Source: Aedes albopictus
Taxonomy: Eukaryota; Arthropoda; Insecta; Diptera; Culicidae
Direction: 5' to 3'
Assembly: GCF_035046485.1 (NCBI RefSeq)
Contig: NC_085136.1
Coordinates: 292,803,080-292,867,079 of the forward strand
DNA: 64,000 nucleotides
Under the pieces are notes generated by a model. The model was not told where the DNA came from. It did no database searches and worked only from the letters and a program-made list of their open reading frames with translations. A program made the translations under genes and the position numbers. Within the stretch, counting starts at the first letter, position 1. Each line of letters begins with the position of its first letter. Of the stretch, positions 10,109 through 21,500 are shown piece after piece.

Positions 10109-11340
10109 GCTTAAACCCCTGACCGCTGGTCTAAGCCACGACAGTCTGGTGCGGTGGACTTACAACGCCTCTTTTGGTCCCGGGTCTCAGGGCGTCTGGC
10201 GTGGGGGAGGTTTTCGGGCGCGAGGAACCTGAACTAACAACTTTAATGTGGGTACAAAATTTATTAAACAACTTATGTCAAGACCAAAAGAATTGTTCGG
10301 TGGGTTTGATGACCGCGCAGGGTTCAGTTGGCGGGAGCAGTGTGGCGACAGAAGGGTTTGGTCGCAAGGGATCCGGGCTTTGGGGTCCAGAAGTCGGCCC
10401 CAAGTCTGGCCGGGGTGCCGGTAATTCCGACAGGGATGGCAGAAAACCACTTCTTCGGCCGCTAAGGGTGGCCGAAGCGATTACTGGAGATACTTGCGGT
10501 GATCGGGAGCATTTACTGTAGAACTCGGTGGCTCGTGGTACGAGCGACGGACGCAAATGGCAGCAGCAGCGATGGCCCACTAATAAAACCACCCAGTGAG
10601 CTCGAGATCGACCACAACACCTGCCGGTATGGAAAATCCGATTGGGATCGCCAGACGTCACGCCGATGGTCGCGGGGTACTGGCTGAGGCTGTCACGGAA
10701 AATGCCAGCGTTCGTAAGGCTTCCGTGCTGGTGGATGTTTTTGGTTCGACCCGATTACTCGTGGGCAAGCGTGCCGTAGACGCTCGATGGGATGGTTCCG
10801 TAGGCCGGGAGTGCGGCCCTCTCGATGGCAGTCTGGGCATGGGTTAACGTGTCGCAGAGCGGCAACAGACGTGTTACCGTCTGTTGATGAAGTGGCCGCA
10901 CTTTGTAACAGCGGAATGGCGGGCACAACTTCTGTGACTTCGTCGAGAGCTTGACTGCTTACGGTTTCTCTGAAGTCCAGCGAGAGTACGAACTCCGAGG
11001 CAACTCTGTGATTGTCGGTGTCACGATGGGAAAAAAAACTTTGACCAGCAAACTAGCCACTACTTGGTTGGTCGCCAAACGTGTCTTTCGTTCAACTGCC
11101 TCACACTAACTACTTTCTCTCGCTCGGCGTCCGTATCTTCCCCGTCTTCCTACGGGCGCCCACTCACTTACCCACTCATGGTCATCACGCGTTAACCTGT
11201 TTCCGCCCACACACGGTACTTATATTAGCAATCGCTGTCATCATTGTCGCTCATCCACCTGTTCTGCGTTGTGAATGTCGACCCACCGAACGCCGTATTT
11301 AAACACACCGTTGGTCCGAACTGAATAATACAAATATTGT
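10109..11340. other. GC-rich block of unknown origin
   Basis: The block is much more GC-rich than its surroundings and holds overlapping ORFs on both strands (10174-10521 plus, 10278-10661 minus, 10596-10847 plus), none longer than 127 codons. I recognise no domain. It may be a decayed retrotransposon piece or a low-copy region. Composition alone suggests a different history from the AT-rich flanks. Confidence 0.35.
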
Positions 11341-11527
11341 TTCCTATTTTCCCGCGCTCGATATGATAAACTGAATTAAATGCCTTTACACAAAATTCCC
11401 TTAACTACTACCTGGAGTAATTTCTCCTGGAGAATTATTCATTGAACCACTGAAGAAATACCCTTAGGATCTTTTCGGCGTATCAATCTTCTCGTGAAAA
11501 TCAAAAACTACGGTTTGATTTCTTTCT

Positions 11528-11562
11528 CCAACGTTTCGATCCTTATTGGAGTTTTATCAAGG
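11528..11562 (-). other. Hammerhead-like motif, degenerate (left TIR)
   Basis: On the minus strand it reads CC, TTGATAA, A, a hairpin candidate ending GGATC, GAAACGTT, GG. The CC/GG flanks pair and the terminal GTT fits an NUH triplet. The 5' half of the inner stem is eroded. Confidence 0.3.
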
Positions 11563-11740
11563 ATCCGAAATAGTTGTCGTTTTTTCGTCAAACAGATTTT
11601 TAAACCTTTTAACCGTCATTTGATGTTTTAGAATTCCGTCCGTTTTTAACCGGAAAACCATAATTGTTTGATGAAAAAACGACAACTAGGGTATCGCGCA
11701 ACTCGGGCGGTCTCGTCTATATTCGTCTGTTTTCCACTAT

Positions 11741-12010
11741 CTTCTTCTTCTTGGCGTAACGTCCTCACTGGGACAAAGCCTGCTTCTCAGCTTAGTGTTC
11801 TATGAGCACTTCCACAGTTATTAACTGAGAGCTTCCTCTGCCAATGACCATTTTGCATGTGTATATCGTGTGGCAGGCACGAAGATACTCTATATGCCCA
11901 AGGAAGCCAAGGAAATTTCCTTTACGAAAAGATCCTGGACCGACCGGGAATCGAACCCGTCACCCTCAGCATGGTCATGCTGAATACCCGTGCGTTTACC
12001 GCCTCGGCTA
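11741..12010 (-). mobile_element. Feilai-type tRNA-derived SINE with 13-bp TSD
   Basis: The 13-bp word TGTTTTCCACTAT flanks it exactly (11728-11740 and 12011-12023). On the minus strand the head carries box A-like TAGCCGAGGCGGTAAACGC and box B GGGTTCGATTCCC, and the 3' end is a GAA tail (GAAGAAGAAG). The body (TTGGCGTAACGTCC and GGGACAAAGCCTGCTTCTCA on the plus strand) fits the Feilai-like SINEs of Aedes; that name is from recall. It inserted into the older TIR element. Confidence 0.88.
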
Positions 12011-12196
12011 TGTTTTCCACTATAACTCAGTCAATTTTAAACCAATTGACTTGAAATGTTGTACACGAGTAGATACTATACCTATCTCACTGCATTCCAA
12101 AAATTGTGTCAATTGGTTCAAATTTGACTGAGTTATAGTGGAAAACAGACGAAAATAGAAGCCACCGCCCAAGTGGCGCGATTCCCTATTTTGAAT

Positions 12197-12231
12197 CCTT
12201 GATAAAGCTTCAATAAGGATCGAAACGTTGG
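12197..12231 (+). other. Hammerhead-like motif, degenerate (right TIR)
   Basis: This is the mirror partner of 11528-11562: CC, TTGATAA, A, stem candidate, GGATC, GAAACGTT, GG. The inner stem is again imperfect. Confidence 0.3.
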
Positions 12232-12297
12232 AGAAAGAAATCAAACCGTAGTTTTTGTTTTTTTGCGAGAAGACTGATACTCCGAAAAGATCCCAAG

Positions 12298-13190
12298 AGT
12301 ATAACTGCAACAGTCGTGATTAAAGCAACCACTGAAGAAGTTTAAAAAAAAATTGGAAAAATTTTAGAAATAATATCGGGAAGAACTAAAGAACCCTGCA
12401 AGTATTCTTAGATAAAAATCCCTGAACAATTCCTTGAAAAGTGCTGAGCAACATGTATCAGCAGTAATTTCTGCGGGAATCGTTGGGAAAATCTTTGGAA
12501 AAATAATTCTGAAAAAATCTCGGAATTAAGGTTTGTATAAATTAATTCAAAGCAATACCTAAAGGAATACCTGAAGCACCTTCAGGAATTACTGAGAGAA
12601 TCTCCGAATCTTTGTAAAACAAGTTCTCCTGGATTAGCATCTTTTGAGTATACGTTTGGAGGAATTCCTGAAGAAATTCCTTGAAGAATTTCTTGAGAAA
12701 TTTTTAGAAGAGTATTTGGAGAAATTCCAACGAAAATCTCGTGTGTTGAAAGTGATTACAATATTTCGGGAGGAATTCCTTCAGAAATGTTTGAAGAAAT
12801 ACGTGAAGGAATTCAGCTTATGTAGCAATCCTGGAATGATTTCCCTAAAGAATACGTTAAGGAATCCCAGGAAGAATTTCAAAATAAATTTCGGAGAAAT
12901 CTGCGGATCAGTTTCAAGATAAATCTTTCGAAAAATTTCTTGAAAACTGCTGAAGAAGTGCCAATGAAAATTCCTGGGGAAATTCCTTGATGAATCTGTA
13001 GATGAATCGCTGCAGAAATTTTCAAAGAAATCTATGGACATAGATGCACTTAGAAGGGATCCCGGAGGTAATCCTAGAGAAGTTTCTAGACATTTAAAGA
13101 TCAATTCTTGCAAAACTCTAAAAGGAATTTCAGCAAGAATGCCCCTTCCGTGATAGTTGCAATAACATTTCGTGAAATTATAATACATGG
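12298..13190. repeat. Degenerate GAATTCC-type short repeat
   Basis: The tract is rich in GAATTCCTGAAGAAATTCC-like words. Two ORFs (12644-12922 plus, 12781-13188 minus) read as monotonous K/E/F/L-rich peptides and come from the repeat itself. Confidence 0.62.
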
Positions 13191-13516
13191 AGGCCCCTCC
13201 CGGAGCGTATTAGTATTGGGGGCGCTGAAATTTGTCAGCCTTGAGTAATCATCTCTGATTTTATCATGACAACACTGTTCTTTACCACCTGAAGAATTTT
13301 TCCGAAAACGGTATTTCATTATTTTCTTTAGATTTCGAGATACAACTGTTAAAAACTTTACTTGATAACTAGTTCCGCCTAGCGGCCCAATGACAATTTA
13401 ATTGGTGCATCATAAGATTGCTCTTGAGCTACTGAAGAAGTTTATCAAAGACACGATTATTCTTTCCAGAGTTTGATTTTTGATAAAGAAGAAATGTATG
13501 ACTTTCATTAGGATAC
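13191..13516. other. Unassigned DNA
   Basis: I find no gene, RNA or repeat boundary in this stretch. Confidence 0.35.
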
Positions 13517-13518
13517 TA

Positions 13519-16068
13519 AAGACTGGACACGAAAAAAATGAGACATACTAAATAATGTATAACTTTTGATTGCGTTCACAAAAATAGCTGATTTTTTAAC
13601 CAAAAATAGCATATTATGTGTAGTTAATACCCTAAAAATTTCATTAAAATCGGTTCAGTATTGGCGCAAATATTGTCGAGACAATAAAATGTGATTTTGG
13701 AAATTTTGGGCGTCCATTTTAAAATTTATTTAGGCTAAAACTTGGTTATTAGTTCATGAAAAACGTCTGAAAATTCGATTATAGGTTCTCCAAGTAAGGC
13801 ATAATAAGTGGTGAAAATTTTATTATAATCGGTACAGTACTTTTTTTAACAATTCAAACAAAAAAATGGGTTTTTAAATTTTGGGCACTTTTTAACATTT
13901 TATAATCAGTATGCACTGTTTTGACTGTAGAATTGACAACACTATCCCGATTTTTATGAAACTTTGACAGTGTAAAATTGTTGTGTCAAACTGTTTTCAG
14001 TGAAAATTTCAGCCGTTTTGGTTGAACATTTTAAAAGTTAGAGCAGTTTGAATGTCACTATATCAAAAACCACATCTGTATATTGCGACATAGTGCTACA
14101 TATATTTCTAGAACTTTTTAACGGTTAGATCAAATTGAATGAAATTTTGACACAATACTTCTACATGCATACTTTTTGCACAGAAAAATTTTCATTGAAA
14201 TCGGTGCAGTATTTTTGGCTCTACAGTTGTAACAATCCGTTCCGTTTCGCCAAGATAACGGCTTAAGCGCCACCTTCAAAACGAAGGACCGTTACCTCTG
14301 ATAATATCCCGGCATGAGAACTCCTGCTCAGGGCAGGCCTCACAGTTCAGTAGGAACCTCTTCTTACCAATTCGAACCCAAACGACGCGACTCAAACAAA
14401 CCAAATCAATCCAAAATTCTGAAAAATGAAATAAAAATGTTGTTGCTAATTTATTTGGAAGCTCTCTAATACTGAGCGGTAGTGAAAGGGTTAATTCGGA
14501 GCTCTATCCAATTCGGTGATGATCTGCAAATAACGGCCACGGTCTGGTAGAATGTTTTTACTAAGCTCGAAGTAATTAAAATTTTATTTAAAAACCAAGA
14601 AAACGAAAAAAAAACTATTAAAAAGGCAAATTTAATGAGTTTTACAAGTTCTCATTTCAGTCAGTTTCGATTCCATAGAACGATTCTGAATCAAATACAA
14701 CTGGCTACTGACCGTGTGACGTCACATTCGAGCTCATTCAATTCTCTTCAAAAAACTCTTCTTTATACGTTGCGCAATCGTATCTTACAGCTAGGTCTGA
14801 CCTTGAATTTTCCGTCGATACGCTGCTCCACGTCGTTCGCAGTCGAGCAGTCTCTCGAAGCCGAACCAGCCGACCGAACGATTTGCTTCCTCCAACGTAG
14901 TCCGATGAACCAACTCGTGCGTGGGTAGGGATGAGGTAGAGGCGTCCTCACGCTTGGTGGAGATTCGAGCAGGTTCTGCGAAGCTCGGTACCACACGTCT
15001 TGGCGCGACGAGTTCGGGTTTCTCGGCTCACCGTATTCACCACACTCGAGCGCGAAGTGGTCGACTATCAAACGGAAACTCGCAGTACCACAGGTGGTTC
15101 CGGTCTCGGCTGCACTCGGGAAAAATCCAGCTAGGATAAGCCCTAGATAAACCGCCCACGTTAGATGGGCAAGGCCTGTTTAACGTGGTCACAATTATTT
15201 CTCACTCGCTTTTGGGTCAAATGGCTCACCAGCTTACCTGATTCTAATCCTTAACTTTCACAAATTTCAGGCTTTCTCAACGTTTTTGCTAACCAACTCA
15301 CTAAATTTACTAAAAGTTAAAAATAACTTCAAATTATTTGGAACTATTACATAAAATCCGCGCACTTACTTCGAATTTAGCACTTTATGCACCAACTTTA
15401 ATTATTTTTCCAACTTTTTTCAAAAACTCGGTTGTCTTTAACACTCCACCAGAAAAGATAAATTGATCGCGCGACGAGTTGGATCGAGCTATTTATTAAC
15501 TCGCAGTAACTACCTTTTTCTATAGTGCCTTTGTGTTCTTTTAAAATCAGTCGTAGAGAGTAATTTTCCACTGGTTTTTTAATCTACGCATCAGGGAATT
15601 ATCCTATATGGAAATTTCCATCACTTACCGTTTTTGAATTTATTTGGTTCATTCGCCTTAATGTAGGCTATTTTATTTACTCGAAACGCGATATCAATCA
15701 AAGCTTCTCATGCCGAAATATTTCGAAGTTAACGGTTTCAACCCAAGGTGGCTTACCGTCGCTAAGAAGTGCTTTGAGTACACACAAAATATAGAAACTT
15801 GGAAACGGAGAACAACATTTAGGTTACACAGTTTTAGGTAAAAAAGTGATATTTTTTAAAGTGTTTATTCGCCCAAGATTCTCAAATGGTAAGTCTCTTG
15901 TTTCGACGATATCTCCGCCAACACTTAACCGATTTTGATGAAATTTTTATGGCATTAGTCACACATAATGTACTATTTCTGGTAAAACAATCAGCGATTT
16001 TTGTGCACGCAATCAAAAGTTATACATTATTCTTTGTGTCTCATTTTTTTTTTTTCGAGTCCAGTCTT
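13519..16068. mobile_element. TA-flanked TIR element interrupted by an LTR
   Basis: The left end AAGACTGGAC and right end GTCCAGTCTT are flanked by TA (13517-13518 and 16069-16070). The TIRs are long, about 180 bp, sharing AATGTATAACTTTTGATTGCG-like sequence in inverted orientation. Without the insertion at 14228-15828 and its TSD copy the element is about 945 bp. The interior repeats the word AATCGGTTCAGTAT and variants at about 13650, 13830 and 14195. It has no ORF. Confidence 0.85.
14228..15828. mobile_element. Probable solo LTR (1.6 kb)
   Basis: It starts TGTAACAATCC, ends GGTTACA, and is flanked by the 4-bp direct repeat CAGT (14224-14227 and 15829-15832). Both flanks belong to the TIR element at 13519-16068, so it is a clean insertion. 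TG...CA ends with a 4-bp TSD fit a Ty3 or BEL-type LTR. No gag or pol accompanies it, hence solo. The length is generous for an LTR; a non-autonomous DNA element is the alternative, since the outer 20 bp are weakly inverted. Confidence 0.62.
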
Positions 16069-16070
16069 TA

Positions 16071-16920
16071 TATTTCACTCTATCTGTACTCAACGAAAAA
16101 CCATAAATATGTGGGTACTCAGACGATTTTGGTCTCTAATACATGGGTTCACATTTCCCAACATTCCAATAGTTTGCTGATGATATCAATCATTTTGGTT
16201 ACAGAGGAACAATATTTCCAAAAAAAGAATTCCTAACACATTTAGAGGAAGAATCAAGGTTTCTCCATGCGATCAATTTCAGATATCCACTTCATTCTGA
16301 CCTGAACAACCTTCAATGCGGGCACAGTTAAGAAGAAAAGAAAAAAATGACATTTTTAATAGGGTTTCTAAGATTCGTCATCACAAGTATCACGTGCTCA
16401 TAGGTATGTATTTACTCACATTACATATTATTACTAATCCGTCAATCCTTTAATTTACAAGACAAACGTACCTGGAAGTAGAATTGAAAAAAAAAACACA
16501 TTTTAACATATTACTTTTTGGAAAATGAGCATTGGATAAAAAAAATGTTGTTGCAATTGTTTCTTGCTGTGAATGCATTGCGCATTAGAAGGGTGAACAT
16601 TAGCGTGCGTAACTTTTTATTTTTTTCTTACTCACTTTCGAGAAAGAAAAGTATCGAAGAAGGGTTTGCTGGCTGTAGTTTGATACCGGCGAAGAGAAAG
16701 ATTCACAGATACACACGCCTCTGAACCGTCGTGCTCACTCTCAGTCATAATTTTTATTTGCCTTGCTCCCACTTGCTTCAGAAGCATGTTGGTCAATGAA
16801 AGCATATATCTACCGCTTTGAGCTGAAAAGCGCCGGTCAAAGAGGAGCAAATGTTGTCTCGTTCACAAAAAAAACGCTCCAATTTTCAAGCACTGGTTAT
16901 TTTTGTCTCAGAAATACTAA
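16071..16920. other. Unassigned AT-rich DNA
   Basis: I recognise no gene. Short ORFs (16518-16724 plus, 16632-16850 minus) lack family signatures. Confidence 0.35.
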
Positions 16921-16921
16921 C

Positions 16922-16990
16922 AGCTTTGGCTAGGATTGAACCTAGATCGACTGGGACGAGAGGCAACCACGTTTACCACTACACTATTTA
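16922..16990 (-). repeat. tRNA-like sequence (SINE head or pseudo-tRNA)
   Basis: The minus strand shows TAGTGTAGTGGTAAACG (box A-like) and TAGGTTCAATCCTA (box B with a perfect short T stem). I cannot fold a standard acceptor stem from the flanks, so a functional tRNA is unlikely. Confidence 0.55.
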
Positions 16991-17224
16991 TGTGAATGCA
17001 TCGTTCCTATGGGGGTGTGTTTTGCGGTTGATCTCGTTTGCTATTGAAAAAAGGGTGGCCTGTGCGCTGAAGATCAGAAAGTTTGCTGGACGGAACACTG
17101 ATACAAGTTGCCCTTAACTGGAATTTACTGGTGTGTCATAAACATGCAGAAAAACTCGTAATTAGAAGGCACAGAATGTTGCAAATTGTCAAATTGAAGG
17201 GTGAATTTGTGCAAAAAAAAACCG

Positions 17225-17299
17225 CGTTTTGGTGGGATTCGAACCCACGACTTCGTATTTGATAGACCGGCGCTTTAATCAACTAAGTCACAGAACAGA
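17225..17299 (-). repeat. tRNA-Thr-like sequence, minus strand
   Basis: The minus strand gives TGTTCTG, then TGACTTAGTTGATTAAAGC (box A), loop CTATCAA, and GTGGGTTCGAATCCCAC (perfect T arm). It resembles tRNA-Thr in the D and T arms. The anticodon stem has two mismatches of five, so it is a decayed tRNA or SINE head. Its twin lies in opposite orientation at 17493-17567. Confidence 0.65.
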
Positions 17300-17492
17300 T
17301 AATGATTCTGCGGAATAGAAAGCCAAACTGAACCCGAGCCCACACCATGAACTATTCTTTTTTTCACAAACCATTTCTCTTTCGGCTTGGATGCCAATCC
17401 AAAACACACCCGCATTTGTAGCCACTATCTACAAGTGAGAGGGAATTGTTCATATGAAGATGAGACTTCGTCTCGCACTCCGCATACCTAGC

Positions 17493-17567
17493 CTGTTCTG
17501 TGGCTTAGTTGATTAAAGCGCCGATCTAGCGAATACAGAGTCGTGGGTTTGAATCCCACCAGAACGC
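17493..17567 (+). repeat. tRNA-Thr-like sequence, plus strand
   Basis: Acceptor halves TGTTCTG and CAGAACG pair in six positions plus one T-G wobble, and the T arm GTGGG/CCCAC is perfect. The anticodon stem (CCGAT/ATACA) is broken at three of five positions and the loop would carry AGC. This points to a tRNA-derived repeat. It faces away from the copy at 17225-17299 with about 193 bp between. Confidence 0.65.
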
Positions 17568-19159
17568 GATTCTTTACACAAAGACCAATTGAAGTGCTGA
17601 GAGTAAAATAATTTACCTTAAAAGTTTCATACCCTTACATAAAACAAATTGAGAAAAACGTTAAAATAAATCACTCAAACAAAGTAGAAATTGAGAGTAA
17701 AATTATCTCCATAAACAACCGCACAAATGGACTTGTCAAAGCTTTCAGCCGCACCAAAAAGTGTATTTATCTCAAAAATGTAAAAGTTATCTCATCCACA
17801 ATGGAGCCACATCAAATCTAATCCCCATTTAATCTCCGAAGACATCGTCGCCGTCCCACTTCAGTGAGCCTATCAAGAACCGCTGCGTATCGTTCACGCT
17901 TTCCCCACATGTTAGCAGCCAGCCAGCCAGACAACGCTAAAAGTACTATAACCGTAGAATAATATTGACTGTCACAAGGATCAATAATGTATGGGAAAAG
18001 GCACAATCCACGCCGAAATCAGTGCGCCCATTCAAACTCGAACTCGGCTCGGAAAATCGATGACAAAGACTCCCTAGTCCCGACCCAACTGCCGGAAGGA
18101 CGACTAGCAAACGACAGACCGGCAACAATATTGAATCACGTCGGATCTGATGTAATCGCTGCCAGCCACGGTCTCCAAAACATAAACGAATGTGTGTGTG
18201 GAAATACGCAGACACTAAAATCCTCCCACCGAAAGAAAAAAAAAATAGGAAGGCGAAGGTGCTTCGACACGCACCAGAGATAAATTATGAAAAGCATTTT
18301 CCCAGTGTGTTCCTGGCATTTTTCCAATCGTTCGGAGAGGATTCCACCACCGCACCGAGCGAGATTTCACGTGGCGTTCCATCAGGAATCGCCTTATTTA
18401 TCGATATTTCGAGGTGCTTCGGAATCCGGTGACGACGAGTGGAGAGGTCGGGCCAAGCAAGGGGTTTAACGTTGAAGCCACACCATCATCGTCGTCATCG
18501 GAGGTGGAAAGGTTGAGGATAAATCGCTTCAATGTGCATTCCATACTTATTGCTTCGCTATTTCACCTTGGTCGCCACCACGCCGTGATACGCGCGTGGG
18601 ATTCCTAAGCCCGCCTGGCGCTTCTATCATATGTCGAGAAAGGTTTCGGAAAAGAGTTACGTTTTATGGATTGCTGCCGTTCCTTGGGCGATTCGGGTGC
18701 GATACTCATAAATCGCAGGGAGAAAAGCTGATCCCCGATAACCCAGCTTTCTTGTGTGTGTGGGTTAAACGAAAAGCTGTTATCGGTCGTCGACGTCGTC
18801 GGCTCCGTTCTAGGCGGTTCGACGGTGGCCGACCTTTGACGGGTAAACCTCATGAAAATTCAAGCAAAATATCACACAAGGAAAGGCGATACTGACTGGT
18901 AGCAAGCCAAATTGCCCCACGTGACGCAAATCAACAATCTGTGCAATCGATCATTCGCCTTGGAAACAGAAGCGACGACGGTCTTCCTTGGAATAGATTG
19001 AGCCAGATGGAGCCTAGGCAAAGCCAGTTTATGTGGTCATTTATCATGGGGTCTGAAAGGAGATTTTCGGAAGATAGTCTGATTCCCTCATGTGCATACT
19101 TTTTGGGAGATTTTGGAAATAGAAGTCGTAAACATCACTTCAGGAAGAAATAATGTCTA
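17568..19159. other. Low-copy-looking DNA, no gene recognised
   Basis: Composition is balanced and I see none of the window's repeat families. Overlapping ORFs of 60-99 codons on both strands (for example 17987-18283 plus, 18596-18895 plus) lack recognisable domains and long open frames. Non-coding gene-flank or intron DNA is possible but unproven. Confidence 0.4.
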
Positions 19160-19740
19160 TAGCGAACATCTATTAGATGTTGGGTTTGATGTCTTTGCAC
19201 ATGACCACTGTTTGAGGCTCATTTGAGTCCAGAGTGATGTTGAAGAGTAGGTATGAGAGTGTCCCACTGTTGTAGTCCCCGGCTAGATTCAAATGAACTG
19301 GATAGTTCACCCGCACACCGTCCATCGTTACAGCGATCAATCTGGTCAGCTTCCTAGGAAAGTCGATATCGTACATATCTCTGTGTGGTCGATACTGTCG
19401 CATGTCACCTTGAATATGGTGAACAGGTCAAGCTTTGGGATCTGGCATTCCGGCATTTATGGGAGATTCTACATATGTTGAAGATCTGGCCCGTTGTCGA
19501 TTAGTCGTCTAGGAAGCCAACTTGTCAACGGGAGAAGATCCGAGATAGCATTTGTAGGCGGCAATTACAATGGTGACCGCTAGGAAGTTCTCGCATTCCA
19601 AATGCTCGCCTTTTCTTGTGAACTGGGCAGATTATCCTTTCCTCCCACTTCTGTGGTAGGTGTACGCTTTCCGAGATCCTGACCATCAACCAGAGCGGAT
19701 AGGTCGAGTTCAGCTGCAATATCATACTTAACTTACCTGA
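19160..19740 (-). pseudogene. Non-LTR retrotransposon RT fragment, decayed
   Basis: The minus strand (19725 down to 19525) reads an RT N-terminal region with SVHLPQKWEERIICPVHKK, like the 'P..W....I.PI.KKG' stretch before the RT fingers. Further down (19403-19173) it reads KLTRLIAVTMDGVRV, then SGTLSYLLFNITLDS, like the 'QGD.LSPLLFNI.LE' motif B region with several substitutions. The two parts are in separate frames with the catalytic segment missing. It is an inactive RT remnant; the clade is not resolvable by eye. It may belong with 20218-21500. Confidence 0.68.
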
Positions 19741-19792
19741 TGCTTTATTGGTTTTGAGCTGATGAATAACATCAACGTCAGGACCTATCGTG

Positions 19793-20088
19793 CACAGAAA
19801 AAAAATATGTAATTAAAATTCAGCGAGAAATCATGCACATAAAGGGAATGCTAGAGTTAGTGCACTTTTACATGAGATATAATGTAAAATTCCATTACCA
19901 TCGTGTAAATTTCTGCCAACAGTCGCGTAAACCATCATGGACTCCAACCGGTTACGCGACTATAAGCGGAAATTCACACGATCGTAGCGTAATGTTACAT
20001 GATATCTCATGTGAATTTACACTAACTCTAGCATTCCCTTTATGTGCATGATTTCTAACTGAATTTTACATGAAAATTTTTTTCTGTG
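19793..20088. mobile_element. Foldback MITE with CACAGAAAAA ends
   Basis: The left end CACAGAAAAAAAA pairs with the right end TTTTTTTCTGTG. Further in, GCACATAAAGGGAATGCTAG and its complement near 20027-20046 pair exactly, as do TTACATGAGATA-like words. The central loop carries an imperfect TCGCGTAAACC / GGTTACGCGA stem. There is no ORF, and the TSD is not clear. Confidence 0.82.
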
Positions 20089-20217
20089 ATCATCTCGGCG
20101 CACGAAACGACGCGTCTTCAATTACTCTACAAGTATTTCTTGGGCGACTTTGATGAAAAATCGAAACTGAAAAAGTTAACGCTAGAAAACCGGTTTTTCT
20201 TGAACCACCCTAATCTC
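20089..20217 (-). repeat. Dispersed AGGGTGGTTC module, reverse copy
   Basis: This is a reverse-complement copy of about 4600-4726 with a few substitutions, ending in the complement of AGGGTGGTTCAAGAAAAACC. Confidence 0.8.
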
Positions 20218-21500
20218 AGTGCACACTGTTTTCAGACGGTATTGCACGTCTGAGACGGTCATTTTCAGGTGTACGTTGTGAGAATTTAAAGAGTCCGAGA
20301 ACTCTATTCGTGAACGACTCAACTTGGGTAGTTTGGTGAGTATGTGAGCTCTCTCAATAAAATTAAGAGCTCGGAAGTTCCACGTATGAAGCTTCCAATC
20401 GCAAGTCCTTTTGTTCGCTGGGATCGTTGCCGTTAAGGACTGTATCGGAAATTAACTATAAACGTTCACAATTGCCTAAAAAATAATCTGTTCGAAATAA
20501 ACATAACTTTATTTTAGGAGATACCTCAAACATCTATTAAATAAAGAATGGCAGTTCTAATTTTCAAAAAATAATAATTTAACTTGGACTTTTATCTCAA
20601 AGATTGCACACATGTTTTAAAAATTTTGGACACCTCCTAAAAATTTAAAATTGCGAAAACTGTGGGAAAACATTAAATTTTTTTCTCTTATTTTTGCACA
20701 AATATGTTCTTTTTCAGAATGCTCATGATATAGCAAAATAATTTTTATCAAGAAAAATTTCCTCCGCAGTTTAGGGCAATTCTCAAAAATGAAAAGAGGT
20801 TATTTTTCGAGATACTCTTTTTTATGCTTCTTCAAAGAACGATTACGCAAATAAAAAATACATAAAGTTGAAAATTTGCATTTTTCTCAATTGGGTATGA
20901 ATTTAAATCTATTGAAGAGGTAGTTTTACCAGAGAACGGAATTTTATAACCTCTGAAGATATTTCAAACAGAGCGTCAAAGTTCGACCAAAAAGTTGGTG
21001 TTTTTTGGGATAGACCATATTCTAAATGTTGGCAGTTTTTCTATCCAAAATAAGAATTTTCAAAGTCGGTATTGAGTGATATATTATGTGTACATAACTG
21101 CTAGTAATATTCATTATTTTCCAGATTTTTCCCCGTACAAATTTTTTACGCTACAAATTATTGAAACGTTAAAAAAATTTGAATAAATGCAGTTTGTACA
21201 AATTGTTATTTTGAGTGGTTTACTCATAGAACCATATTTTCAATAATACTAAACATTTTCCAAATTTCTTCAAGCTGTTCTAAACTTAACTATATTGTGA
21301 AGATTTCATAGAAGAACCGGAATAAAAAGACCAACCGTGCTTCGAAATAGAGCATTTTAACGTTTACAGTTAATTTCCGATACAGTCCTTAGTCTTGGTT
21401 TGTATTATTATGTCGCTGACTTTTCGATGTGATTGGTTTTTACGGCTGGCTCATAGTGCCAGGTACAAGAACAGTGGAGAGCTTCACTGGCATTCGAGCC
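20218..21500 (-). pseudogene. Possible non-LTR endonuclease-region remnant, split by a MITE
   Basis: With the element at 20436-21389 removed, the minus strand reads continuously from about 21420 to 20290, including a segment like CDWKLHTWNFRALN. This resembles the start of the endonuclease domain of non-LTR elements ('...TWN.RSLN'). It lies upstream, on the same strand, of the RT remnant at 19160-19740, so both may come from one element broken by two later insertions. The domain call is weak and no complete frame survives. Confidence 0.4.
20436..21389. mobile_element. TA-flanked TIR element, 954 bp
   Basis: The left end AGGACTGTATCGGAAATTAA and the inverted right end are matched and flanked by TA (20434-20435, 21390-21391). 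The interior is AT-rich without a usable ORF. The ends resemble those of 13519-16068 and 61581-62527, suggesting related mariner-like families. Confidence 0.86.

Larger units (their letters stand above)
11463..12297. mobile_element. TIR element split by a SINE
   Basis: Ends of the form CTTRGGATCTTTTCGG face each other at 11463 and 12297. The TIRs extend about 110 bp and include ACTACGGTTTGATTTC and CCAACGTTTCGATCC. Without the 283 bp of SINE plus TSD it is about 552 bp. A second inner inverted repeat, GTTTTCCACTATAACTCAG with its complement at about 12127-12146, forms an inner stem. There is no transposase. Both TIRs contain the hammerhead-like motif. Confidence 0.83.

Noticed and set aside
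17493..17567. Functional tRNA-Thr or tRNA-Ala gene
   Set aside because: The acceptor and T arms pair, but three of five anticodon-stem pairs are lost.
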